Positions 8,712 through 16,456 of a DNA stretch of 33,463 nucleotides are shown here, one piece after another (the stretch's first letter is position 1; each line of letters begins with the position of its first letter). The notes beneath the pieces are model-generated. The model was not told where the DNA came from, did no database searches, and was given only the letters and a program-made list of their open reading frames with translations. Source of the stretch: Flavobacteriales bacterium UBA7878 (GTDB lineage: Bacteria > Bacteroidota > Bacteroidia > Flavobacteriales > Schleiferiaceae); contig DLRW01000011.1 in assembly GCA_002501205.1 (NCBI GenBank), forward strand, positions 1 through 33,463, written 5' to 3'. The translations under genes were made by a program, and so were the position numbers.

Positions 8712-10409
8712 TTAAAGTTCAAGATTTTGACGATGGATATACATAAATCCATCTAAAGAATTATTAAATAGCGGATCCACATTAAAGCAGACAATCAATG
8801 CATTTTGCTGTAAATACTTTTTAATCAAGGGTGGGATGCGTAAATCGCCCGGTTCAATCTCATCAATTCTACGATCGAATTGCACTAAATCTTCAGGGCT
8901 CGAATTCATAACCATTTCCCTGGCTTCTGCTTTTAATTTTAGTTTAAAAGGCTTACGAGGTCTAATCTCTTGCGCTAAACTGGCGTCTCCAAAATTCTTA
9001 AGTAAAAAAGCCACCATTAGATTACGACTAAAAATGGAAAAGCTATTACTGATACTGGCGCAACCTACTATAAATTCCAGTTCTTCACGTTGTCGCATTA
9101 CCTCCCTAATACCATTCCACATCACAAATAATGGCAATGGCTTTTGCTGATGAGCCGGAATTATAAAAGCCCTACCCATCTCCAGTGAACGACCCAGCAT
9201 AGGTTGAATACGCTTCTTAAACTTAAAAAGGGTACTCAAGTAAAAACCATTAAAGCCAAATTTGGGATAAACCTCACTGCCTATTGCCAGACGGTAAGCC
9301 CCCACAATTCGCATTTCCTCCTTGTCCCAAAGCACCAAATGATGGTAGTGGTAATCGAAGGTATCCAGATCGAGGGCCAAATTGGACCCCTCTCCGATCG
9401 CTCTAAAGGTAATTTCACGTAATCGGCCAATTTCGCGGATCATATTAGGCACTTGTGCCGCCTTACACAGAAATACCTGATAGCTCCGCTTTTCTTCAAT
9501 CAAGGCCTCCTTCTCGAGTAGGAACTCATACTCTTTGAGCAAAAGGTCGGTGTCTACAGGATCTGCAATTGGCTTTGGCTCAGCTGGTCTTTTAGGGCTA
9601 AAAAGTTTAAACTCTGGATGCAAGGCATTACTCAGCAAATAAACTCTCTGGCGTAATAGAGCCGACAGTTGGTACTCTCGCGGATATAAAGCCAGTTCCT
9701 TGGGATATATAGTCCGACCGATACGAATGGTTACCGGTCGAGAGCGATAACTACGTAATTCGGATGGGACCTTTAAATCCTGAAAAATGGGACCTAATCG
9801 CTGTAAGAGATGATATACAAAAGTTTGATTGGCCTTAAAGAAAACCGGGGTTACTGGCACCTGAGCATCGGCTATTTCACGAATCATGTTCACATCCCAG
9901 TCTCCATCTTCCAGTTGGCGTTTCGAAATGCGATAATTGGTACTAACCGAGCCCGCCGGAAATATAGCCAGGGCCTTCCCTTCCTTGAGGGATTCACTTA
10001 AACTTGCCCCAGAACTCACCCCACTTTCATCTAAATCCCAATAGTGAGCAATGGGCTTTAAGCGCTGCCATAAATCCGAACCCACGATTCGAAGATCCGG
10101 ACGAATAGAAGCGACTAATTTTATCAATAACAAAGCATCAATTCCCGCCAGGGGGTGATTACATATCAATACCACCGGGCCAGAAGTTGGAATGCGTTTT
10201 AATTCTTCTTCAAAATATTGAAAGCTGAGATCTAATTCGCGGATCACATCATCCACAAAAAGATTCTCTTCCCGTCCGTCCCTTCCCGAAAAAAGCTCTT
10301 CAACACTCTTCACCTTTGCCAGGTGTAAAAGGGTTTTGAGTAAAGCCTCCCTGCCAATTTTAGGGAGTTTTACCGTGCGAAACATTTCTCCGGAACCAAG
10401 TCGGGCCAT
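8712..10409 (-). CDS. Bifunctional PlsC-like / GNAT-like acyltransferase (OlsF-like aminolipid synthesis)
   Basis: A 565-residue fusion. The N-terminal half (about 60-290) is a PlsC-type glycerolipid acyltransferase. It has NHPLAGIDAL, where His85 and Asp91 are five rather than four residues apart, and a substrate loop IFPAGSVST at 149-157. The C-terminal half (about 310-560) resembles the OlsB/hemolysin-type N-acyltransferase: IREIGRLREITFRAIGEG, then RIVGAYRL, and the diagnostic SLEMGRAFI. In characterised OlsF proteins one half N-acylates ornithine (or glycine in related systems) with 3-hydroxyacyl-ACP and the other O-acylates the product. This suggests synthesis of membrane aminolipids. 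It starts 4 bases after the aspartokinase stop, so translational coupling is likely. The exact amino-acid head group is not predictable. Confidence 0.82.
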   Translation of the reverse strand: MARLGSGEMFRTVKLPKIGREALLKTLLHLAKVKSVEELFSGRDGREENLFVDDVIRELDLSFQYFEEELKRIPTSGPVVLICNHPLAGIDALLLIKLVASIRPDLRIVGSDLWQRLKPIAHYWDLDESGVSSGASLSESLKEGKALAIFPAGSVSTNYRISKRQLEDGDWDVNMIREIADAQVPVTPVFFKANQTFVYHLLQRLGPIFQDLKVPSELRSYRSRPVTIRIGRTIYPKELALYPREYQLSALLRQRVYLLSNALHPEFKLFSPKRPAEPKPIADPVDTDLLLKEYEFLLEKEALIEEKRSYQVFLCKAAQVPNMIREIGRLREITFRAIGEGSNLALDLDTFDYHYHHLVLWDKEEMRIVGAYRLAIGSEVYPKFGFNGFYLSTLFKFKKRIQPMLGRSLEMGRAFIIPAHQQKPLPLFVMWNGIREVMRQREELEFIVGCASISNSFSIFSRNLMVAFLLKNFGDASLAQEIRPRKPFKLKLKAEAREMVMNSSPEDLVQFDRRIDEIEPGDLRIPPLIKKYLQQNALIVCFNVDPLFNNSLDGFMYIHRQNLEL

Positions 10410-10413
10410 GTGA

Positions 10414-11670
10414 TCAGATTCTGATTACAATTTGATAAGTGTCGGTACTTACTTGCTCGAGCAATTTACGTCCTCTGCTTTGAATGTCTGCTACCGCACT
10501 GTTATCATAATGCCTTACGGTATAAAGCTCCAAATCACCAATTACCGACACATCGAAACTCTGCTTAAGTTGCTCCAAAAGAGCGGGTGTAGCAATAGGG
10601 TCATCGTTTACACAGAAGGACGAACTAGTAGCGGCATGCTGCGATAAATTCACGCGCAAGCCATACTCATGAAATAATTTATAAATTTTGGAAAGGTGGT
10701 CTTCCGCAATGAAAGCCAGGTCTCGGGTAGCTAAACTAATTAACTGCTGCTGGCTCTTGCGAATAAAACAGGGTAAAAAAGGCTCCAGGTTTACCCCCTC
10801 CGAAATTGTGGTTCCCTCCTGCTCCAAATCGCTAAATGAACGCACCCTTAATGGCACGCCACGCTCCTGCAGCGGCTGAATAGTTTTAGGGTGAATTACG
10901 GAAGCTCCATAAAAAGCTAATTCGATCGCTTCCCGGAAACTGATTTTCTTCAATAATTCGGTGCCCTGAAAAACCTTGGGATCGCCATTCAAAACCCCGG
11001 GCACATCTTTCCAAATAGTTACTTCTTCGGCTTGCAAAACATAGGCAATTACCGAAGCGGTATAATCGGATCCCTCTCGACCTAAGGTGGTCGGATTGAA
11101 ATTATCATCCGAACCAATAAAACCTTGGGTGATATAGGAGTTGCCACTCTTCACATTGTCCAGAACCAAACGTCGGGTTAAGTTCCAGTTTACTCTAGCG
11201 GCACGATAGTTTTGATCTGTACGGATCAATTTTCGAGCATCCAACCAACGGTTTTCGAAACCTTCGAAATTTAAATAGGCCGATACAATTTTGGTTGAAA
11301 TCAACTCACCAAAACCAACGATCTGATCATATACTTGATTGAAACTTCCCACCGCCGGTGATTCTACAATGGTTTCCAATTGCAGAAATAATTCACTCAC
11401 TTCATTGCTAAGACGCTCATTGGATTGAGGGAAAAGCTCATCAATAATCCGCTGATGTGAATCCTTCAAATCCTTCAACTGTTTACTGCAGTCCTCCTTC
11501 TTTCCATTCAAGAAAGATTTCACCAACTCCTCAAGGGCATTGGTCGTTTTCCCCATGGCCGAAACCACAATCAGGATATCATCTGCTGTAAAGTGTTGAA
11601 CGATGGATGCCACGCGCTGCACGCCTGCCGCGTCTTTTACACTAGCTCCACCGAATTTAAAGATTCGCAT
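10414..11670 (-). CDS. lysC: Aspartate kinase (monofunctional)
   Basis: A 418-residue aspartokinase, making aspartyl-phosphate at the entry to lysine/diaminopimelate, threonine and methionine synthesis. The N-terminus MRIFKFGGASVKDAAGVQRV carries the nucleotide-binding KFGGxS motif (Ala replaces the common Thr). The catalytic domain continues with TTLGREGSDYTASVIAYVL and the kinase-binding segment VTIWKDVPGVLNGDPK. A C-terminal regulatory ACT region follows from about residue 300 (LISLATRDLAFIAEDHLSKIYKLFHEYGLRVNLSQ). No homoserine dehydrogenase domain is fused. A -7 promoter element sits just upstream. The acyltransferase gene follows after 4 bases. The gene symbol is by function; the isozyme is not determined. 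Confidence 0.92.
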   Translation of the reverse strand: MRIFKFGGASVKDAAGVQRVASIVQHFTADDILIVVSAMGKTTNALEELVKSFLNGKKEDCSKQLKDLKDSHQRIIDELFPQSNERLSNEVSELFLQLETIVESPAVGSFNQVYDQIVGFGELISTKIVSAYLNFEGFENRWLDARKLIRTDQNYRAARVNWNLTRRLVLDNVKSGNSYITQGFIGSDDNFNPTTLGREGSDYTASVIAYVLQAEEVTIWKDVPGVLNGDPKVFQGTELLKKISFREAIELAFYGASVIHPKTIQPLQERGVPLRVRSFSDLEQEGTTISEGVNLEPFLPCFIRKSQQQLISLATRDLAFIAEDHLSKIYKLFHEYGLRVNLSQHAATSSSFCVNDDPIATPALLEQLKQSFDVSVIGDLELYTVRHYDNSAVADIQSRGRKLLEQVSTDTYQIVIRI

Positions 11671-11687
11671 GTTAAATTATTAAGCGG

Positions 11688-11695
11688 CAAAAATA
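11688..11695 (-). promoter_or_regulatory. Bacteroidota -7 element upstream of aspartokinase
   Basis: On the minus strand this reads TATTTTTG, an exact match to TAnnTTTG, 17 bases before the aspartokinase ATG. A TTTG lies farther upstream (11721-11724 region) but 25 bases away, longer than the usual 19-21. It implies that the aspartokinase group can start its own transcript rather than depend on lysA. Confidence 0.5.
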
Positions 11696-11774
11696 CTAAT
11701 TAGGCTTTGCTGATATTCCACAAAATACTGTCCTGAGACGGCTTTAAAATTTTTAGCTTTAAGCTTTTAAAGGA

Positions 11775-12992
11775 TTAATTCAATTGGGCAGCAGCTCTCC
11801 CTGCCAGAAAAGCGCTGGTCCAGGCATGTTGAAAGTTATAGCCCCCGGTAATGGCGTCTACATTAACAAACTCGCCAATAGCATAGAGGCCAGGATACTT
11901 CTTTAGTGCATAAGTCTGCATATCCAATTCCCGAAGATCGAGGCCTCCCGCAGTAACAAACTCCTCTTTAAAGGTGGTTTTCCCACTTACGTTGAAGGGA
12001 CTACGAAGTAAAAATTCGAGCAAACGATTGAACTCCTTTTTCGATAAATCTCGATTGGATTTACTTTCCTGCACCTCGGCCAATTGTAAAATAGCCTTCC
12101 ATAAGCGTGAGGGCAGATCAAAAGCCCTGCTATTTGCTACTCCCTTGGCGGGATGGGCGGAAAAATATTCCTGCAATTGTGTGCGCGCTTCTTCTTCCGA
12201 AAGACCCAGCCAATTAATCAAGATGGGAAACTGATAGTTTCGTTCCTTCAAATCCGGGGCATACCAGGCACTAAGCTTTAATACTGCCGGACCCGAAAAT
12301 CCCCAATGGGTGATTAATAAGGGCCCCTGCTCTTTCCACTTAGTAGCTGGAATTTGCACCCAGGCATTAGGTACCGACAGGCCCATTAAATCTTTGAGTG
12401 GCGACTGTGGTACATTAAAGGTGAATAAGGAAGGACAAGGAGCCACCCAATTCAAATCAAAGTCCTTTAAAAATGCATAGCCATTTTCCTTGGGCTGGCC
12501 ACCCAATGCGAGAATCACCACCTCACAATCATATAAGGAACGATCTCGAAACTGTAATTGATAGCCATTTTCTGTGGCCTCCAGTTGGATTAAATCCTTT
12601 TGCATTTGGATGCGTACCCCAGCTTTTTGTGCCGCCTTTTCCAGTACCTGAATTACCGATTCACTGGAGTCGCTTTTAGGGAAAACCCGACCATCAGCCT
12701 CCACCTTTAATTCCAGACCCTGTTCCTCAAACCAGGCCCGGGCCTCAGGATATCCAAAACGACCAAAAGCCTTCTTTAAAGAGCGCCCACCACGAGGATA
12801 TGCCTTTATCAATTCAGAAGCGTAGGGGCAGTGATGTAACACATTGCAACGTCCACCGCCACTTACCCGAACCTTGGAAAGCAGTTTATTGGATTTTTCA
12901 AATAGGACTACTTCAGTATCAGGGCTGGCAGCATGAATAGCCGCAAAGAAACCGGCTGCACCCCCACCAATTACTGCAATTCGCCTTTTCAC
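11775..12992 (-). CDS. BaiN/YhiN (HI0933) family FAD-dependent oxidoreductase
   Basis: A flavoprotein of about 405 residues. It begins with a Rossmann dinucleotide fold (RRIAVIGGGAAGFFAAIHAA), followed by the family motif VSGGGRCNV, a second nucleotide-contact region (EVVILALGGQP), the ITHWGFSGPAVLKLSAW loop, and the C-terminal FAD-binding signature YAIGEFVNVDAITGGYNFQHAW. Family members are uncharacterised or bile-acid-like reductases; the substrate here is unknown. The open frame extends to 13028, with ATG codons at 13028 and 13013. I prefer the GTG at 12992: it gives the usual short N-terminus and overlaps the upstream acetyltransferase stop as GTGA, a common coupling arrangement. The ATG alternatives would overlap that gene by 25-40 bases. 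Confidence 0.9.
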   Translation of the reverse strand: MKRRIAVIGGGAAGFFAAIHAASPDTEVVLFEKSNKLLSKVRVSGGGRCNVLHHCPYASELIKAYPRGGRSLKKAFGRFGYPEARAWFEEQGLELKVEADGRVFPKSDSSESVIQVLEKAAQKAGVRIQMQKDLIQLEATENGYQLQFRDRSLYDCEVVILALGGQPKENGYAFLKDFDLNWVAPCPSLFTFNVPQSPLKDLMGLSVPNAWVQIPATKWKEQGPLLITHWGFSGPAVLKLSAWYAPDLKERNYQFPILINWLGLSEEEARTQLQEYFSAHPAKGVANSRAFDLPSRLWKAILQLAEVQESKSNRDLSKKEFNRLLEFLLRSPFNVSGKTTFKEEFVTAGGLDLRELDMQTYALKKYPGLYAIGEFVNVDAITGGYNFQHAWTSAFLAGRAAAQLN

Positions 12993-13453
12993 TCTGATTT
13001 GTTGAGCCACCATTTGCAATTCCACCATTCGGTTTCAATGCCGGCTCCCATTTTCTCATAGAAGCGTACAGCGGGTTCATTCCAATCCAAGACCTGCCAA
13101 TCCAAGCGCTTGGCCCCGGCTTTACGAGCATAATCTGCGGTTGCTTCCAACAGCATTTTACCATAGCCTTTACCGCGATGTTCAGGAACAACGATTAAAT
13201 CTTCAAGGTAATAGCAAGCTCCTTTCCAGGTCGAATAGCGAGGATAAAACAGCGAGATTCCAATCACGCCACCTTGAGGATGTTTAAGCACTATATATTC
13301 GAAGCGACCTAATTCCCAATCTTCCAAAAGCTCGGCCTCGGTGGTTACCACTTCTTGGGGCGCCTTCTCAAAATCGGCCAAAGCCTTGATTAGGCGCAAC
13401 AAATCGGAGATGTCCTCCGCACAGCCAGGGATAATTTCTACTTCTGCGACCAT
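12989..13453 (-). CDS. GNAT acetyltransferase, diamine acetyltransferase-like
   Basis: A 154-residue single-domain GNAT protein. The acetyl-CoA pyrophosphate loop is clear in YYLEDLIVVPEHRGKGYGKMLL, followed by WQVLDWNEPAVRFYEKMGA, the usual end of the fold. The opening (IIPGCAEDISDLLRLIKALADFEKAPQEVVTTEAELLED) closely follows the spermidine/spermine acetyltransferase subgroup, whose members acetylate polyamines or thialysine-like amines. The gene overlaps the end of lysA by 16 bases and the flavoprotein start by four, so the three are very probably one operon. Substrate is inferred from family only. If it does act on an amine, the deacetylase-fold gene at 5151-6053 could be its functional opposite, but they are not adjacent. 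Confidence 0.88.
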   Translation of the reverse strand: MVAEVEIIPGCAEDISDLLRLIKALADFEKAPQEVVTTEAELLEDWELGRFEYIVLKHPQGGVIGISLFYPRYSTWKGACYYLEDLIVVPEHRGKGYGKMLLEATADYARKAGAKRLDWQVLDWNEPAVRFYEKMGAGIETEWWNCKWWLNKSE

Positions 13454-14682
13454 TCCATTTCCACTTGATTATGCAGGAGGTCCTCTAAATTCTGACGACG
13501 GGTAATCAAATGCGCTTTGCCTTTATGCACCAATACCTCAGCCGGCTTATAGCGACTATTGTAATTATTGGCCATGGTAAAGCAATAGGCTCCGGCATTG
13601 CGGAAGGCTAAAATATCTCCTTGACGTACTTCTGCAATCTGGCGATCATTAGCGAAGGTGTCGGTTTCGCAGATATAGCCAACCACGGTATAAACACGCG
13701 GATCAGCCTTGGGATTGCTAATATTCTCTATATGATGGTAGGCATCGTAAAACATAGGCCGAATCAAGTGATTCATACCTGTATCTACCTGAGCAAATAC
13801 GGTTGCCGTGGTTTGCTTTAAGCCATTTACCTGGCAACAAAAAGTTCCGGATTCAGACACCAGGAATTTACCGGGCTCGAATTCAATTTCAAGTTCTCTT
13901 CCGTATTCGGCGCAGAACTCCTTGAACATGCCCGTCATTTTTTGCCCTAGCTCCTCTACATTGGTGGCAATATCATCTGCCTTATAAGGCACTTTAAACC
14001 CGCTACCGAAATCCAAATATTTCAAATCTGGAAAATCACGAGCCACATCAAATAATAATTGAGCACCTACCAGGAAGGTATCTACATCCAGAATGTCGCT
14101 TCCGGTATGCATGTGCACGCCTTCCACATTGAGGTTCAGGCTTTGTACCAAGCGCTCTAGATGGCGACGTTGATGAATACTAATCCCGAATTTGGAGTCG
14201 ATATGCCCAACGGAAATCTTGCTATGACCGCCAGCCATAATATGGGGATTCATCCGGATACATACCGGATAGCTATTTCCGTACTTGGCACCAAACTGCT
14301 CCAGGATACTCAGATTATCAATATTAATTCGTACGCCATGGGCTACAGCCTTTTCAATCTCGGCCATGGAAACTCCATTGGGCGTGTAGATGATTTCTTC
14401 GGCGGCAAAGCCTGCTCTAAGGCCTAATTCCACTTCTTGAATTGAAACCGTATCCAAACCGGCCCCTAATTGCTGGAAAAAGCGAAGCACATTAATATTA
14501 CTCAGCGCCTTACAAGCGTAATTAATCTTAAGTTTCGATCCTTTAAAAGCCTTTTGCAAACGTTTATATTGGGCCTCCATCTTGGCCGTGTCGTAAATGT
14601 AAAGCGGGCTTCCAAAATCTTCACAGATCTGACGCACATCCAGTCCGCCAATCTCGTAGTGATCGTTCTTAAGTTGTAACAT
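13438..14682 (-). CDS. lysA: Diaminopimelate decarboxylase
   Basis: A 414-residue PLP enzyme of the alanine-racemase-fold decarboxylase group, catalysing the last step of lysine synthesis (meso-diaminopimelate to lysine). The PLP lysine is Lys58 in INYACKAL. Other landmarks are EGVHMHTGSDI, the glycine-rich phosphate loop YLDFGSGFKVPY, EFEPGKFLVSESG, and CETDTFAND with the catalytic Cys from the partner subunit, then RNAGAYCFTMANNYN. The open frame runs to 14754, but the extra residues are hydrophobic and unconserved. The ATG at 14682 (MLQLKNDHYEIGG) fits the family and lies 17 bases after a -7 promoter element. First gene of the operon with the acetyltransferase and flavoprotein. Confidence 0.95.
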   Translation of the reverse strand: MLQLKNDHYEIGGLDVRQICEDFGSPLYIYDTAKMEAQYKRLQKAFKGSKLKINYACKALSNINVLRFFQQLGAGLDTVSIQEVELGLRAGFAAEEIIYTPNGVSMAEIEKAVAHGVRINIDNLSILEQFGAKYGNSYPVCIRMNPHIMAGGHSKISVGHIDSKFGISIHQRRHLERLVQSLNLNVEGVHMHTGSDILDVDTFLVGAQLLFDVARDFPDLKYLDFGSGFKVPYKADDIATNVEELGQKMTGMFKEFCAEYGRELEIEFEPGKFLVSESGTFCCQVNGLKQTTATVFAQVDTGMNHLIRPMFYDAYHHIENISNPKADPRVYTVVGYICETDTFANDRQIAEVRQGDILAFRNAGAYCFTMANNYNSRYKPAEVLVHKGKAHLITRRQNLEDLLHNQVEMEWSQK

Positions 14683-14699
14683 TATAATTATTATTGCCG

Positions 14700-14707
14700 C
14701 AAAGGTA
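14700..14707 (-). promoter_or_regulatory. Bacteroidota -7 element upstream of lysA
   Basis: On the minus strand this reads TACCTTTG, an exact TAnnTTTG match, placed 17 bases before the preferred lysA ATG. It overlaps the first base of the longest reading frame of the divergent rightward gene. No TTTG is seen at -33. The position supports the 14682 start over the longer open frame. Confidence 0.55.
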
Positions 14708-15213
14708 TGAATGACCAGCCATCCAATTCTATGAAGGACTATACTGAAATTCAAATGATCCGTAATTGGCTTCTTTGGATAATCCTATTCGCCCTCTTAC
14801 TCTTCTTTACTTTCGCCAGTGTTTCGCAATTAGTCTTTGGTATTCCGATGGGCGAAAACCCCATGCCCTCCTGGGCTTTAATAGCCGGAACCCTATTTAT
14901 TGCCTTTATCACCGTGGTGATGGCAAAGACTCAATTAATCCTGAGCATCGACAGCAAATCTCTAAGCATCCGGTTTGGTGCATTGGGCCAAATGGAAAGA
15001 AATTGGTCGGAAGTTTCCAAAGTGAAAATCATCAAAATGCCCTTGGCCGGAGTAGGAAAAAAGAATCACCCCCAGTACGGAGAGCTCTACAATGCGGGCG
15101 GAAAACAAGGTCTTTTAATTGAGTTTAAGGATCAAAGCAAGGTTTTGGTTTCTACTCGTCAAGCAGAAAAACTGAAGGCTTATTTAAAGCAAATTAAAAA
15201 GCTGAAAGACTGA
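14707..15213 (+). CDS. Membrane protein with PH-like domain, function unknown
   Basis: A protein of up to 168 residues. Two membrane helices are clear (about 20-38, WLLWIILFALLLFFTFASV; and 60-78, ALIAGTLFIAFITVVMA), followed by a soluble beta-rich part of about 90 residues. That part (LILSIDSKSLSIRFGALGQMERNWSEVSKVKII, then GLLIEFKDQSKVLVSTRQAEKLKAYLKQI) looks like a bacterial PH domain, where strands lead into a C-terminal helix. Possible starts are ATG at 14707, 14731 (MKDYTEI) or 14755 (MIRNWLL). The first overlaps the lysA promoter element, so a later start is plausible. No catalytic motif. It runs into fbp after 45 bases. Confidence 0.65.
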   Translation: MNDQPSNSMKDYTEIQMIRNWLLWIILFALLLFFTFASVSQLVFGIPMGENPMPSWALIAGTLFIAFITVVMAKTQLILSIDSKSLSIRFGALGQMERNWSEVSKVKIIKMPLAGVGKKNHPQYGELYNAGGKQGLLIEFKDQSKVLVSTRQAEKLKAYLKQIKKLKD

Positions 15214-15232
15214 ATATTTTAGACGGTCCCGC

Positions 15233-15240
15233 TAAATTTG
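15233..15240 (+). promoter_or_regulatory. Bacteroidota -7 element upstream of fbp
   Basis: TAAATTTG, an exact TAnnTTTG match, ends 18 bases before the ATG at 15259. It overlaps the TTG that opens the longest fbp reading frame, which argues that the ATG is the true start. Confidence 0.55.
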
Positions 15241-15258
15241 CTGCATACCTCTCAATCC

Positions 15259-16269
15259 ATGGAAAGACATATTACTCTGGGTGAGTTCATCATCCAAAAC
15301 CAAAAAGACTTCCCTTATGCCAAGGGAGAACTCAGCGCATTGCTTAGCTCCATTCGCCTAGCCGGTAAAATGGTTAATCAGGAAATCAACAAGGCCGGTT
15401 TAGCCAATATTATTGGTGCCGCTGGTGTAGAGAACGTGCAAGGTGAAGCCCAGCAAAAACTGGATGTTTTAGCTAACGACATGTTTATCAGCACCCTGCG
15501 TAAGAGGGGTGAAATTTGTGGTTTGGCCAGCGAAGAAATGGAGGAGCATATCGTATTTAACGAAGATATCCACTCCAATGCACGTTATGTAGTACTGATC
15601 GACCCTCTGGATGGCAGCAGCAATATTGATGTAAATGTATCGGTTGGTACCATCTTTAGCATATTCCGCCGGGTAAGTGAGCCTGGTACTCCAGTGACCT
15701 TAGAAGATTTTTTACAACCCGGTCACAAACAAGTGGCAGCAGGTTATTTGGTATATGGCACCTCTACCATGCTGGTATATACCACTGGTAATGGAGTGCA
15801 TGGCTTTACCTACGACCCGGGTATTGGCAGTTTCTTCCTATCGCATCCTAATATGCGGGTAAAGGAAAACGGCAAGATTTACTCTATCAATGAAGGGAAC
15901 TATGTACACATGCCCGAGGGTGTGAAAAAGTACATTAAGTGGTGCCAGGAATTAGACCCTGCCACTGGTCGCCCCCTAACTTCTCGGTATATTGGTTCAT
16001 TGGTAGCCGACTTCCATCGTAACCTTTTAAAAGGCGGGATTTACATCTACCCTAAAGGAACTAAGGCCCCTAAAGGGAAGTTACGCTTGTTATACGAGTG
16101 CAATCCAATGGCCTTCTTAATTGAGCAGGCCGGTGGAAAAGCCAGCGATGGTCATACTCGAATCATGGACATCCTCCCTACCGAATTGCATGAGCGTGTT
16201 CCTTTCTTCTGTGGAAGCTCTGAAATGGTTGATCAGGCAGAAGCATTTCTACGCGAGTATAAAGACTAA
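15259..16269 (+). CDS. fbp: Fructose-1,6-bisphosphatase, class I
   Basis: A 336-residue class I enzyme removing the 1-phosphate of fructose-1,6-bisphosphate, the committed step of gluconeogenesis. The metal and substrate motifs are all present: GLASEEMEEHIVF, VVLIDPLDGSSNIDVNVSVGTIF, YGTSTMLVYTTGNGVHGFTYDP, SINEGNYV, RYIGSLVADFHRNLLKGG and YECNPMAFLIEQAGGKASDG. The frame is open from a TTG at 15238, but I choose the ATG at 15259 (MERHITLGEFI), which matches the family N-terminus and sits just after a -7 promoter element. It is followed by a strong hairpin terminator. A gluconeogenic enzyme fits a marine heterotroph using amino acids or lipids, though this is only suggestive. Confidence 0.97.
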   Translation: MERHITLGEFIIQNQKDFPYAKGELSALLSSIRLAGKMVNQEINKAGLANIIGAAGVENVQGEAQQKLDVLANDMFISTLRKRGEICGLASEEMEEHIVFNEDIHSNARYVVLIDPLDGSSNIDVNVSVGTIFSIFRRVSEPGTPVTLEDFLQPGHKQVAAGYLVYGTSTMLVYTTGNGVHGFTYDPGIGSFFLSHPNMRVKENGKIYSINEGNYVHMPEGVKKYIKWCQELDPATGRPLTSRYIGSLVADFHRNLLKGGIYIYPKGTKAPKGKLRLLYECNPMAFLIEQAGGKASDGHTRIMDILPTELHERVPFFCGSSEMVDQAEAFLREYKD

Positions 16270-16312
16270 TTTTTTCAATTCCAGGCTTAGCACAAGCCCC
16301 GAAATAATCCTA

Positions 16313-16346
16313 TAAAAAAAGCGGCCTCCGATGAGAGCCGCTTTTT
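16313..16346. terminator. Bidirectional hairpin terminator after fbp
   Basis: An A-run (16314-16320) leads into GCGGCCTC (16321-16328), loop CGAT, then GAG, one bulged A and GCCGC (16337-16341), followed by TTTTT. The eight-pair GC-rich stem flanked by A and T runs can stop transcription from both sides. It serves fbp from the left and the LytTR regulator gene from the right. Confidence 0.85.
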
Positions 16347-16456
16347 GGTTGAGGGGGAAGGAAAATGGTTTGATAACCGTTGGCTAAAGTCGCCTATCCC
16401 TCGCTATTCCTCAAATGTCTGGCATTAATAACCGGAATTCCGGCACGAAATACAGG

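Noticed and set aside
8836..9422. Open frames of 104 and 72 codons on the plus strand inside the acyltransferase gene
   Set aside because: They lie antisense to a well-conserved gene, have basic low-complexity translations and no recognisable domain.
11671..11774. Possible lysine riboswitch upstream of aspartokinase
   Set aside because: The gap is only 104 bases, the -7 element is 17 bases from the ATG, and no conserved riboswitch pairing is visible.
14766..15122. 118-codon frame overlapping the PH-like membrane gene
   Set aside because: Out-of-frame shadow: the other frame has clear membrane helices and a PH-like pattern, while this one has none.
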